From the NCBI RefSeq assembly GCF_963576615.1, contig NC_088709.1, positions 75,064,538-75,128,537 on the forward strand: 64,000 nt of DNA, in the 5' to 3' direction. Made by a program: the position numbers and the translations under genes. The stretch is from Watersipora subatra. Taxonomy: Eukaryota; Bryozoa; Gymnolaemata; Cheilostomatida; Watersiporidae. The notes below the pieces were generated by a model, which was given only the letters and a program-made list of their open reading frames with translations, did no database searches and was not told the DNA's origin. Shown here piece after piece: positions 20,195-32,600 of this stretch (its first letter is position 1; each line of letters begins with the position of its first letter).

Positions 20195-20375
20195 GCTGTC
20201 ATTTTGTTGGTTTACGATGTACCTTTCTATTCCTTCTTTTCTTCTACTACTATTCACTCTCTTAGTTCTACAAAACTCGACTTTTACAGCTATTTTAAAC
20301 ATCGTCTGCCCTGTCAGACTCATTTGTCAGGTTTTGCACCTTCGCATCTTCTGAAACACAAAAACTTAGCCCAAC
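20195..20375 (-). mobile_element. Fragment of a gag-protease (TR-GAG-like) relative
   Basis: The minus strand reads VSEDAKVQNLTNESDRADDV, which aligns with VSDDVELQNLTNKSDRESEV in the protease ORF of the element at 6057. Nucleotide similarity (GCAAAACCTGACAAAT) supports homology. The fragment lies between two gypsy gag copies. Its limits are approximate. Confidence 0.65.
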
Positions 20376-23300
20376 AGTAAAGGCAACTAAAACACTGTTA
20401 AAACTGTTTATTATCAGCAATCTAGAGCAAGCTGATCTGCTCTGCGTGCTGTTGGCCAAAAAATGTTCGAATATAGAACATTTTTCTAAAGTACAGTGCA
20501 CCCTCGAGATACGATGTTAATCCGTTCCAAGGCTGGCATCGTATGGCGAAAAAATTGTATGTCGGGGTATAGAAACCATTTTAATTATACAATAGAAACA
20601 TACAAGGTAAAAATCGTCCAAAATTTTATAAAAATGCGGTACATATTGAAAATTAGTAACAAAATAGTATGTTAATTGATGTTTTAATATGTATTTTGAA
20701 TTAGTTTACTGAATTTCAACTTAATATCATGAAATTTTATTTTTCATGAGTTTCTGTCTTCACTTTCATTATAAAATTTAGCGTGTCTGGTTGAAACCTT
20801 TTTTAACCAGAATTCAATAAGAAAGACCGAGCAATGCAGTTATCGAAAGCGGCCTCTCACACACCTGACCATTTAATGGCTACCGAAAAGAAAAATGAAA
20901 TTTTATTTACTATTATACAGGACATACATACCTTTGGAGTAACGTGACTTTACCTGGTACATGTAGCGAATAAAGCAGAGAGGAGGTAAAAAACTTATCA
21001 ATGTTAATTATGTTGCTGTACACTTGAAGGTTAATTTAATACGTAATGAAATGGAATTTTTAGCAGGCGAAAGAAGTCCTGTCCAATTTTTCTTCTAATT
21101 TAAAAAAAAATGCTGGTGCAATGCAGAAAACTGCTAGCTAGCTAACGCTTGTAGAAGGATCCAGAGAAGGTGCTACAGTAGTTTTCCTTGTATGAAACGT
21201 GCACAAGAATCAATGTAACCATACGTACAAAGTTTGTACGTATTTATACACTAGAGGACAAGGCTTTAACAAGTTTCAGAAAGTAATGTGAATGCATCAA
21301 CTATCTTGAGTAGCTAGTTATATGAGTTACATACATACGATGAATTGTATTCACATAGAAGACAACAAGCCCATCTGCAAAGACATGGTTAAACAAGAAA
21401 ATAAAACATAAAATCAAATGGAAACAAATAAAATGAATAAAATATGAAAAACATACCACACAAGAGATAAATAATATATATTATACATGTATTGTTTTAA
21501 TGTACCATTCTACATCAGTAAATTAAACACTTGAAATATTTCTGCCAATGTGGGGGTTTTCTGTATCTTCTACCTCCTCGCCCTTACTAATTGGTTGCTC
21601 CTTTTGAATACTGATCGCGTGCATGGCCTTCTAACTCCTTCAAATCTTCAGTCGTAAGCTTCTTCTTGTGTTTGTTTTAATGGAGTTCTTGTTTTAATAA
21701 TAATTGCAAATGCTGATTGGTTGCGATCATATTCCTTGACAATGTTAATAATACGGGTGCCTTCTTCTTATTTACGACATCCAACTTTGTTGACATAGAA
21801 ATCCTCTTTCCTTCATTTTGTATCAGTCTCAGATTCCATAGCTAACGAATTAAATGTAGATACTCGTAGTTATATACGTATGCTGACTAAAAGTTTATAG
21901 TAAAAGATATTATAACGCTACAAATGAATATCTCCTCTGCCTTGAGTATTTTACACGAAATTTTCCACGCGGAATTCTGACATGAGAGGAGTCGATACTC
22001 GTGTCTCGTCCAAACGTTCTGAAAATGCTTTCGGCACACTATGTTTCGGTGTCTTTTTTTATTTCGACGTGCGTTATGAGCACACTGACCGCCAAATTTT
22101 AACTCGGGCGAAACTTCTCTCACAATCGTATGGTGAAATAAAATTCGTATAGCGAGGTGAAGATCTCACAATGTTTAACTTCGTAAGGTGAAAAAATCGT
22201 ATATCAGGGTAATCGTATCTCGAGGGTACACTGTATTCTTCATGTCAGCCGGTAAGACTAAGGCGAATTCCAACAGCCATGCGTCAGTCGATGAGGCAGA
22301 GATAAAGAGGGTCTTCCTAGGTGAAGTCCAAGATAACCAGAATTATGGCAATTCATGGGTGAAAAGTATCGATGTGAACATGTGTCTGTGAAGTTCAAAC
22401 TTGACACTTCTGTCATACCTAGTAGCCTGTGTGCTGGGCCAATTTTAGAACCAAATGAGAAGATTTTAGTAGGGCCTAGAAATAATAGAGTACTGCTGAG
22501 ATAATATAATGCTTAGCAATGTTACTGATAATTTAATGCTAAAATAATGCTGAGCACTATGAACGTTTATATGTAGTTAACCAGACAAAAGCTTTGCTAA
22601 GTAGAAATACATGCATTAAGTTAAGTCCGGTAGAAATCAGTTGTAATGTTGACCATGTTTATACTGCTAACTGTTTTACATGTGAATTTCCTAAGCTGTT
22701 TCAGAGTTTGGGCTGTATGAAGCTAAAAGGCTGATATTACGCTGCAGGAAAGTTGTCAACCGTACGTCATAAATATGCAAAGAACCGTTTCTTATCTGTT
22801 GCTCAACCATGTCAAATCAGAGCTACAGACAATGGTTAAGGACAATGTAATCTTTACAGTTGATAAACAGAGGGACTGGTGCTCTTCGAAGGTGGTTATG
22901 CCGAAGCTAAACTCCCGTGTCTGTATCTGTGTTGACTATAGTAAGTTAAACAAAGAAGATACAAGGGAAATCTATCCAATGGCCCATGTTGAGTCGAGAC
23001 TGGCAAAGCTAGGCACTGGTAAACTGTTTATCAAGCTAGCTGTAAACTAAGGATTCTAGCAGATTCCGTTCACCCCTGAAGCCAGAATGCTGACAACATT
23101 CCTCATTCCATTTGGTCGTTATGCTTTTAACCGGATACATTTGGGTTGACGTTCAGCTATGAAATTTACTAAAAGATTGCATCAAGCGTACTGGATGGCC
23201 TTGATGGAATTATTTGCCACATTAATGATGTGTGTACATGGGGAGAAAACCAACAGAAACACGATAACAGAGTCTATGTTGTGGTAGATCGAATGGCATA

Positions 23301-24595
23301 AGCCGGTATGACTCTAAATGAGTCTGAATGTCAGTTCACTTGTCACTTCATCAGGTTTTTAGGCAATATAATAAGCTTCAATGGCGTTAAACCTAATCCC
23401 GATGCCATCCAGGGCATCCGAGATTTCGTGACACCGAAAAATGTGAGTGATGTGCAGTGCTTTCTTGGCATGGCCAACCAACTTGGTAAGTTTACTATGC
23501 ATTTGGGTTGTATCAGTACACCGCTCAGGGACTTGCTCTGCAAAAACTGTCCGTGGTACTGGGGTAACTGGCAAGCTAAAGTCTTCACCAACATTAAAGA
23601 CGAGCTGTCCCGATCTGTGAAGCAAGGGGTATACAACCCAATTCACGAAACTATCATGCAGTCAGATGCAGGTAGGAATGGCATTGGCTGCATTACTGCA
23701 AGCACATACAACTCGATGGCACACTCCGTTTAGTCTACGCTGCGTCACGAGCACCCGTCGTCACAGAGCAACGATATGCCACAATTGAACAGGAAGCCCT
23801 CGCCATTGTGTGAGCTTATAAAAGTTTCAAAATTACATTATAGGCATGACTGTTAGTATTCAAACCGACCACAAACCACTCATGGTTTTATTTAGTGACA
23901 CAGTACTTAGCAAAATGCCTTCTCGCATTTTGTTAAGTTCTCAGCGATTTGGCATGCACATGTTATGCTTCCATTATCGGATGGAACACATTATTGGGAA
24001 ACGAAGTATTATGGCTGGTGCACTGTTTTGTACAAAGGCTGCTCCTACTGTGGAGGACATAGCATTCATTGGGAAGTAGAAAATCACACTCGTAGTACTT
24101 TGCTTTATTCCGCTTCCAATGAGAGGCTCAACCAACTCATGGGGTCGCAGAAAAACGATGACGGGTTGTCGAAAATTCACCACTTTATTAATAAAACGTA
24201 GCCTGGGTATATGACCTCCAATAACTGACTGGTACGTCCCTTCTTTGAGAATCACTCTAGTATAACCTTGATTGACGGACTACTCGTTTTTGATGATTGA
24301 ACAATCATCCCGCTTGTTGACCATCTCAAAGTGTTACAGATCATTCGCCAAAGCCATCTAAGCATTACTAAGTGCACAGATCGAACAAGGAAGGTAATTT
24401 GGTGGCCTGGTATGTTGCAACAAATTTCGAAAATGGTACGCTCATGTGAATTGTGTCGAAAATTAGCCCGAGTTTTTCCAGAACCACTAATGATTAGTAA
24501 GTAGTGGTCTATTTTATTTTAGGAACTGTTGGTATTCATGCTAGTTAATTATTATTCTCGCTGCGCCGAGGTCGCCATGCATAAAGAGCATCAGT
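20376..24595 (+). pseudogene. Decayed gypsy gag-pol, copy B, split by a DNA transposon
   Basis: Gag tail at 20376-20491 resumes at 22236 after the Tigger-like insertion, then protease debris. RT spans 22775-23240 (VCICVDYSKLNK). The first catalytic Asp is lost (KLAVN where KLD is expected) and the YxDD box is degenerate (HINDV). The RT connection and RNase H lie at 23308-24080 (FLGNIISFNGVKPNPD, QSDAGRNGIG, IQTDHKPLMVL). The integrase zinc domain lies at about 24330-24480 (QSHLSITKCTDRTRK...CELCRK), and core debris at 24540-24590 (LVNYYSRCAEVAMHKEH). Several frameshifts and stops make it inactive. Confidence 0.85.
20494..22233. mobile_element. Non-autonomous pogo/Tigger-like DNA transposon
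   Basis: Inverted ends read CAGTGCACCCTCGAGATACG and, on the right, the complement of CAGTGTACCCTCGAGATACG. TA is duplicated on both sides (20492-20493, 22234-22235). Subterminal copies of TCGTATGGCGAAAAAATTGT-like words occur at both ends. No transposase ORF of useful length is visible in 1740 bp. The end motif and TA duplication fit the pogo/Tigger branch of Tc1/mariner. It inserted in gypsy copy B. A second, left-truncated copy is at about 61900-63859. Confidence 0.88.
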
Positions 24596-24779
24596 GAGAA
24601 AAGAGAAAAAAAAATCGTGAGCTTTTGAGTTAGAAAATTTACTTCGATATGAACAGCAACCACGAAAGAATTGATTGTTAATGATGTAACCAAGTCGTTA
24701 TTAGCACAATTTTGTGTGCACTTTTTTACTAATCACTTGCTATTATGGGTCCGTAAAGATCAAAGAATGTCAAAGTGGC

Positions 24780-24925
24780 AATCAAATAGAACACCACCCT
24801 TTAATTAAGCAGCATTCAATTAAAGGTTGGCTGTTCATTTTTCATCACTTCCCTTATAGCGGCAGTCAAATAATAATGGCGTTCAAATAAAGGTGGCGCT
24901 TAAATAGAGGTTCTACCCTATCCCT
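24780..24925. repeat. Degenerate MITE fragment
   Basis: The sequence ends AGGTGGCGCTTAAATAGAGG TTCTACC and carries several 'GTCAAATA' and 'TTCAAATAAAGG' words. Similar words occur at 61290-61380 (GTCAAATAGAGGTGG). This style is typical of a widespread mariner-like MITE. Neither terminus could be fixed. Confidence 0.45.
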
Positions 24926-25190
24926 TACATCATGAGGGCTGTCTCTGCCCCAGTACCTATCCCTACTTTTATCCCGACTGCCATACCTATCATAGCTGCT
25001 GTCACGACTATCTCCTAGCCTACTGCTGCTACCTCAATTGTCATACCTCACTTCTCTACCTTTATTTCTGCAGTCCTGGGGTAATTCAATTGCAGCAAAC
25101 TATTTTTACTATGTTCTCAACTATCTGCTCCATACCTAGAGACATATCTCTTCTTGCTATTGTCTCTATGCCCCTATACTCTCTGCACCA
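24926..25190 (-). mobile_element. Gag fragment of a gag-protease (TR-GAG-like) relative
   Basis: The minus strand reads DSRDSSYDRYGSRDKSRDRYW, matching the RS-rich Gag tail of the 6057 element (SRDNSYERYGSRDSSRERYR). Further on, RRDMSL... corresponds at DNA level to the CATGTCTCTAG region of that gag. The order is inverted relative to plus, as expected for a minus-strand insertion. The zinc-knuckle segment between them seems lost. No LTR was found next to it. Confidence 0.7.
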
Positions 25191-26598
25191 ATGAAAGTAT
25201 TACTAGTGAAAGTAAACTAGTGGAACATTCCAGCTACTGAAGATTTCACCCTGAGCATATAAAATCAGCAGCTGGCATTAGATAGAAATGAACTACACGT
25301 ACTTGTGTTGCGAACAGTGACATACAGCTTTCCTTATACACCTTGCATTACTGTCAGTACAGTTTCTAGGCAAACTCATCAATGAACCTGGAATAACTAT
25401 TTAAACTATTGCCAACTATAAGATAACAACAGTTTGTTTTCGCTCTTTTTGACATCATGAACTCTACACATCTCATATGTTTCATTCACCTTTACAGCTA
25501 TATCCTGGGGTTTGGGAGAGAGAGACAAAAATAAAATGTTGCTATGTGCAATTACCATTCTTCTGTTATGTTATCTGTTTTCTTCTATGAGTGTCTGTTT
25601 TATTTTATAATTAAACAACAACTGAATAGCTCTATAAAAATTGTGCTACCCACGAGTCATTAATTATCTAGCAGGAACAGTAGGTAGAAAACTCTGGTAT
25701 TAATAGCACGCGTATAAGCGATTGTTTGCATTCATTATATAGTTTTTGATTGTACTATTAATGACTTCACTGTTATACCTTGGAATATAAAATCGTTTTG
25801 CCAGCTATAAGTATATCCATATATGAAGCTGTCAGTCAATATCCTGCACTCAAATCTTACCTAGATTCTCCTTGTTATGCTGGTTCTGAACTCATTCTTA
25901 TAGTTGGTATGTGGTTCTATGCCGGCCCATGTGGCTTTGGGGAGTTAATTTCTCATGTCTGACTTGCGTGACGAAGTCTGTCTTGAGTAATTATCAGGCT
26001 GCTAAGGAACAGTCAACTGAGCTAATCGAGTGAAGGCCATACTGACAGCTCGGTGTAAGCATTGTTCTATAGGTTAGTTACATTGCTGGAAGGCAATAGC
26101 AAGGCTGCAGGTATATCAAACAATAGTTCAAAGCTTGCATAGTAGTTGGTAGGCATTATAAATGATTCCGGAGGGCAATTGTACATTTGAGAGAAAGATT
26201 TTTCTTTTTTGGCTTTGATATGTAAGTGTTGTCAAAGCAACTCCCAAAACACCTAAAAATGCCTTGAAAGAGTATGATGTTCAATGCTGCAATGAGGAAC
26301 AGATTGTGGCTGCTTTCCTGGGTGACTTCAAAAAGTAGCATGCATCTGACCATCTGAGCTCAGGCCTTAAAATCTTTGCTGAATTTCCTTGGGTCGTGCC
26401 CAGTGTGATGATTTTGCTATGTAAGAGTTAGGAACAACATTTCTCAAGTATAGTAGGAAAGTTTAACCACAACAAAGCTTTAGTGTCTTGTGATTCACTT
26501 AATTTACTTTGTCATGCAGACCTCATTCTAATGAGGTTTATTATTTACAAATTCTACGTTCAATATAATTAAGCCGTACGCACTGCCTTCATTTGTAG
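25191..26598 (+). other. Intron-like region; one possible exon
   Basis: Mostly AT-rich sequence without recognised elements. Around 26232-26337 the plus strand is open and reads VKATPKTPKNALKEYDVQCC then EEQIVAAFLGDFKK before a stop. It sits just ahead of the exons starting at 26599, but the phase does not join cleanly to the exon at 10834, so it may be a lost exon of the same gene or chance. Confidence 0.3.
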
Positions 26599-26669
26599 GT
26601 GTTGTGGGTAGGTTAGCTGAACTAAAAAAGCCTCCAATCCATGAGATTCTTGAGTTTACAGATTCCCAG
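26599..26669 (+). CDS. Exon: helical segment RLAELKKPPIHEILEF
   Basis: Acceptor TTTGTAG, donor CAG|GTAAAT. It encodes VVGRLAELKKPPIHEILEF and ends in phase 0. The function of this segment is not recognised. Confidence 0.6.
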
Positions 26670-29600
26670 GTAAATTAGCTTTTTCCTCAAGCTAGATTGT
26701 TTTGTTCTGTTATAGTTTTTTCTCTTTCATTTCACTGGTAAGATAGATAGTTAGTTGTTGAGCTTCCCAGCCAATAACTAAATTTATCCAGGGCTTGCCA
26801 ATCTAATGAGTTGCCCAGTTCTAGGTTTGCCAACTTAGTAACAAGTACTATCCCATTTTTGCACTGACCAGGGCTTGCATTTGGCTATCATCTTGCACAT
26901 CCTGTTCGCTGGTAATGAGCAGAATGTCGGGTTCACCAACCTTATAACTAGTCATATGTTTGGTTCACCTACCTAGTAACTAGTCATGTGTTGGGTTCAC
27001 CAACCTAGTAACTAGTCATATGTTGAGTTCACCAACCTTATAACTAGTCATATGTTTGGTTCGCCAACCTAGTAACTAGTCATATGTTGGGTTCACCAAC
27101 CTAGTAACTAGTCATATGTTGGGTTCACTAACCTAATAACTAGTCATATGTTGGGTTCACTAACCTAATAACTAGTCATATGTTGGGTTCACCAACCCAA
27201 TAACTAGTCATATGTTTGGTTCACCACCCTAATAGCTAGTCTTATGTCGGGTTCACTAACCTAATAACTAGTCATATGTTTGGTTCACTAACCTAATAAC
27301 TAGTCATATGTTGGGTTCACTAACCTAATAACTAGTCATATGTTTGGTTCACTAACCTAATAACTAGTCATATGTTGGGTTCACTAACCCAATAACTAGT
27401 CATATGTTTGGTTCACCAACCTGATAACTAGTCATATGTTTGGTTCACTAACCTAATAACTAGTCATATGTTGGGTTCACCAACCTAATAACTAGTCATA
27501 TGTTTGGTTCACTAACCTAATAACTAGTCTTATAATAAGTTTATCAACCTAACAACCAGTCATATGTTGAACTTGCCAATGTATTAATTTGTTTTATTCT
27601 GCTTTTACAAAATAAATTTTGCCAGTGCTTTGGACTTGTCAAGACCTACGTAGCGCAATCGCTGCTGACAAGACTGCTGCAAAAGTTTACTATCGATAAG
27701 TTAAGATCACGTATCGAACTTGAAACTGGGATACAAGCTGTGGTTGAAGAAAACAGTTCAAGGTATAAACTCCATAATGTGTCAGGATTGGATCCTAACG
27801 TTATAGTTCTTTCCTGGTCAGCTTTTTATACAGTATAAGAATAAATTGGAAAGTTCATGGAGTAGTAGAAGCAAAAAGTGAGCTAAAGACTGTGACAATG
27901 CTGGGAGCTTTGGCTGACAATAAAATTGCTATTAAATTGTAATAGAATAACAATTTTGTTTGTGTAATAAATATGAGTCCAATCAGATAATTTGGTCATG
28001 CTTGGTTTTATAAAAGAAAGTATTTTCAATAGTTTGTTCATTACAAAATGTTAACTCCAGCAATGGTGGCGTTTTATTAACACTTTATATTTTTTAAATG
28101 ACGCTGATAAAAATCGGCCTAATGTTAATCAGAAATTTTCTGCATCACCAAAGCCTTTTCAATTTGCTTACAAAATCACAAAACTTACATTCTTCTAACA
28201 GATCTGCAATATACTGAAACCATAATCTCTCTGTTACAAGGAGTAATGACCACAAATCAGCTAATAGTTTTGCTGAAACATGCTATTGAGTTTTTCAGTG
28301 TCAGATAAAGTGATAACATAGAGCAGTGAGAAGGATGGTAGCATTTGATTGGCTAGTTACTGAAAATATTCATTGGTCTAGTCTAGTCAAAAATTTACCC
28401 CGTGAATCACGATCTTGTTTTTTTGGGAGGTCGGCAAATACATTGTTTTTTAGATTCTCAATAAAGGCAGTTTGTCGACCTTTTTAGTTTATTGGTAAAG
28501 GGTTTCTTCAGGTTATTGATATTTGTTTTGGTTTTTCAATGTAAGGGTTGTTGTAGGTTCTTCTTCATTATATTAGGCAGTCAAACAAAAGTTTTTTTTA
28601 GAGATTTGGAATGCTGTTTTAGTTTATCATAGTATTTAATATAATTTTCAATTTTATTAAATTGAAAACAGTAGGCTATTTTCAATTTTAGGCTGGTGAT
28701 AGAAGGATTCTTTTTTCAAATTAAACTTGCTGAGACATCTCTTAATCGTCTGGCTGATGAGATTGAGGATCGAAAAAAACCCGCAAGGAAAGACCCAGTT
28801 CAACCAGTTGCTAAATTAGATGACCCATCTGCACAAACCGTGTCTGCAGCTGGTGTTTCTCCGTCTCCCATTATTAGCAGCAAGAAAAAGCCACTGTTTT
28901 CAGAGGAGTCTGGAAAACTAGCTAAAAATGTTTCTACAGATAGCATATCAACAACTGCTGTTCTTAATGCAACTCTCCAGTCTACTCTACCCCATATTGT
29001 CAACGACCATAAAACAAGCCCTAGCTTGCCTCACTCTGATGATTTGTCCAAACCTTCAAATACCTCCAGAAATAATTCGGAAAGTTCTGAGTCTGATCAT
29101 GAACCAAGGATTGTTAGTAAGATGAGTTCTGCTCATGAACAAGTTCCAGCTGGGGAAGAACCTTCTGCTGGCCACTTGGAGATGTTTCAAGCACCTTCGT
29201 CATCTGCAAGCCGTGTACAGTCAAGTTCTGAGGATCACTTTCTTGAGGCTTCTCTCAAGCTAACTAATTTACATACTCCAATTGATCCATCATTTGTGAA
29301 TCTGACTCAAAAGACTGGTGAAGGTACAAAGGATGGCTCTGCAGAAGAAGCATTCAGTGCTAATTATCAGCGAATCTATCCATCATTGCCTGAAACTACC
29401 CCTGTGGCACTTGACCCTAGCAAAACAAAAAGTGCTACAAGTTCACAAGCTGGTCCATCCTCTGTTACTCTTGTAGCAGAACACGCTGCAAGTACTACCC
29501 TTGAAAAAGATGTTGGTTTAGTTCAGTCACCCGATTCATCTTTGAACAGTAAATCAAAGTGTGAAGCCTCCACGACACCAACTAAAAACCCAAAACATTT

Positions 29601-32600
29601 AGCTAATGCTGCAGCTCATCAGGCTTCGACGACAGAAGTCTCAAGTATGAACAGACTGTCTACAAAATTGGTGAAACAACAGACAGCTTATTTGAACCCT
29701 GAGTGCGAAGAAGATGAAACAGTGGAAAAGAGGTCTAGCGGAGGCAGGCGACCAACAGAGGAAGAAGATGAGTTTGACAAATATCTTTATGAGTTTATGA
29801 AGATTATTCATGCCGAAGGTTTCAATTCAAAGATACTAGGTATATTACAATATTATACTATATATGTTATAGCAATTGCAGAGCAATCAGATGAAATGCA
29901 TGTATTTAGGTTATAGATTAAGTATTGTGGAATTTATTCTGTATATAACAAACACGTTGTTATCCACTTCATACTAAACTATTGTAGAGAAATTTGACGG
30001 GACACTAACTGAATCAGAGCATCCAGATAATGACCAGTATATAGTAGTCACAATAAAGTCGTACAAACCTGGTGAAGCTGAGCGTATGATGGACGCATTG
30101 GTTGAGCTGTTTTATGATGTCACCAATTCAGCGGTCTCTCACTTCATCAAGGTAATCTCTATTACTGTAACTTATCATATAGCCGGCAGTGGACTAATTT
30201 GAATTCACATTTGCGAAGTCGCAGCACCCTGACAGACCGCTTTGCTTTTTTAGTCGCAACAAATAAGTTGGCTGCGATGATTGATACCAACATATTTTCT
30301 AATATATTTGTTACTCTTGCAGTTGAACTATGATGGAGACAAACAAGAATTAGCTAAGGCTTTAGTAGATCAGCTACAAGACCCTCGATATGGTTTCATC
30401 GCTCGTCTCTCTACTAATGATGAGATCAGGATTATCGGGTCACCGGCTAACAAAGATAAAGATGTTCGACTCTTGGAACGGCTAGTTCATATCATTTGTC
30501 ATTATTTTATTCTGATACAAAGTTAAGAAGGTTCACTAAAAATGACCACCATAAAATACTAGAATTTCAACTTAAATCATGCTATTATATCTTTTAAACA
30601 GTTACATTTCTTACTACAAAAAAAAGAAACCTGCCCATCCTGTGATGCAGAAGATGCAGTTTGAAATCACATTACCTAATGGAACAGTCATCGATATAAT
30701 GCTGGGAGACTTGACTAAGATGAAGTCAGATGCTGTTGTTAGTTCTTCGGGTGCTGACCTTTCCCACAAAGGTAAGTTGTCATCATCACTAACTTCTCAG
30801 AATCGTCTACTCTGATAAATTTGTTATGATAGATTGATAAATTCTAGTAGGTTATCAAGCAAATAACGCTTACAATTTCGATTATGATTTGGCTTTGCTC
30901 ATTTACCGAAGCTTTTTCTAACTACGATAGGCTTTGTATTCTACCATTTTATTATACTTAAGGAAGAAAGCATTGCGATTAAAACTTTGTAAGCGCTATT
31001 AAAAATCTGACCAAAAGAATGGTTAATGGAAGAACCCAACTGCTCGGATTATTTTTAGATTTTTGTAGAGTCTGACAGTTTGAACACATTTTTAGTCAAA
31101 GCAAAGCTTGTAGCTCCTAATTTTGGGTAGCATTAAGAATAAATACATTAGGACGTTCCTGCAGCTAAATCTAACATTGCACTAAAGCCAAGATTGTTTA
31201 CATTTTATGGAGAGAAGCACCTTATTTTAAAAATCAATATCTTTGCTGGCATGTCCTCAATTTTCCACTTTCCACTTCTCCCTGCTTTAATCAGCACCCA
31301 TTTAATCATTTTGCTGTCATCAAGGATAGCAGGCTTCAGTCAATTAATAGAATATCAACACTTATTATAGCTAGATAATGCATACATAAACTGGTAGAAA
31401 CTTGATATAACTGTGATATCTGGTAATAATTTATTGTTATACATTATCTGAGCATTAGAGTGAAGTTCCACTGATATTGGGAGAGATAATAAGTTCACTC
31501 AAATACCACCATCACTGAATTTAACACTCTAGTGCTTTTGAGGCAACCAAGATGCTAGTCAAAAGAGTTTGATAAACTGGGAGATACCTTTACTTTGTTA
31601 TTTCAAGTAAGAGGTAGTCAGTTCATTGGTCTTAGACCTCTCTGCTGCCTTCATCGACTCGCATGGATTCACCTGCAGATTTGCTCAATACTTCTCCAGT
31701 ATGCGTCAGCTTAAACTTGCGGGCAAAAAATATTGAAACTGTAGACAGGGTTGGCCGAACTGTAGCTAGTCAAAGTCACTGACAGCAACTGAAACTGTGC
31801 ACATTGCATAAATCTCTAAAAATTTTATAATTGAATCGGACAATCGGGAAGTATCTCATCACAACTCTAAGTAAGATCTCAGTACACCTGCTTTTCCACT
31901 TTTAGGTAAGATATCAGATTACAGGATTTTATGTCTTAGACAAGTTTAGATATTTCACAGTATTTAGATGAAGCAGGAACAGGTACTGTTTTATGATTTG
32001 CTAGGAGGAGTGAGCAAGGCCATAGCTATTGCATGTGGTCGACAGTTTCAAGCTGAAGGAAAAGAGTTCATAAGAACTGATGGGTTGTTGAAGGAGGGAA
32101 GCACTTTTGTTCAGCCGTAAGTTTAACTATTTTTTATTCTGCATTTTCGGAATCCTTTCTATTATCACAGTAGACACTCCCACAAGGTAAATGATACATT
32201 CCAAAAAGATTTACGTTATAGGGATTGTATGTTATACTTGGAATATGCCTAAACTGTTCTAAGATTTTTTCAAACTCACCATCTTTGGCCCTTCAAAACA
32301 GAAAAAAACTAGACAAAACTTTTTAATCTAATGAATGTACAGTAACTATAGTATTATTGGTTTGTACCTACCACTTTTCTCCTTATTGTCACATTTTCAA
32401 TCAATTTAGGAATCATTATTACAATGATTTCACAATAAGTTAAGGGGAGCGCACACCTTCAATGTCATTCAATGGAGGGCCTACATTGATTTTTTTCTCT
32501 TTTTTTTAGACAGCAAAGTCTGTTCTGCAGAGAAAAACTAATAAAATCATGTTCACAATGGCTAAAACATAGTAAAACAAATATATATTTTTACTATAAT

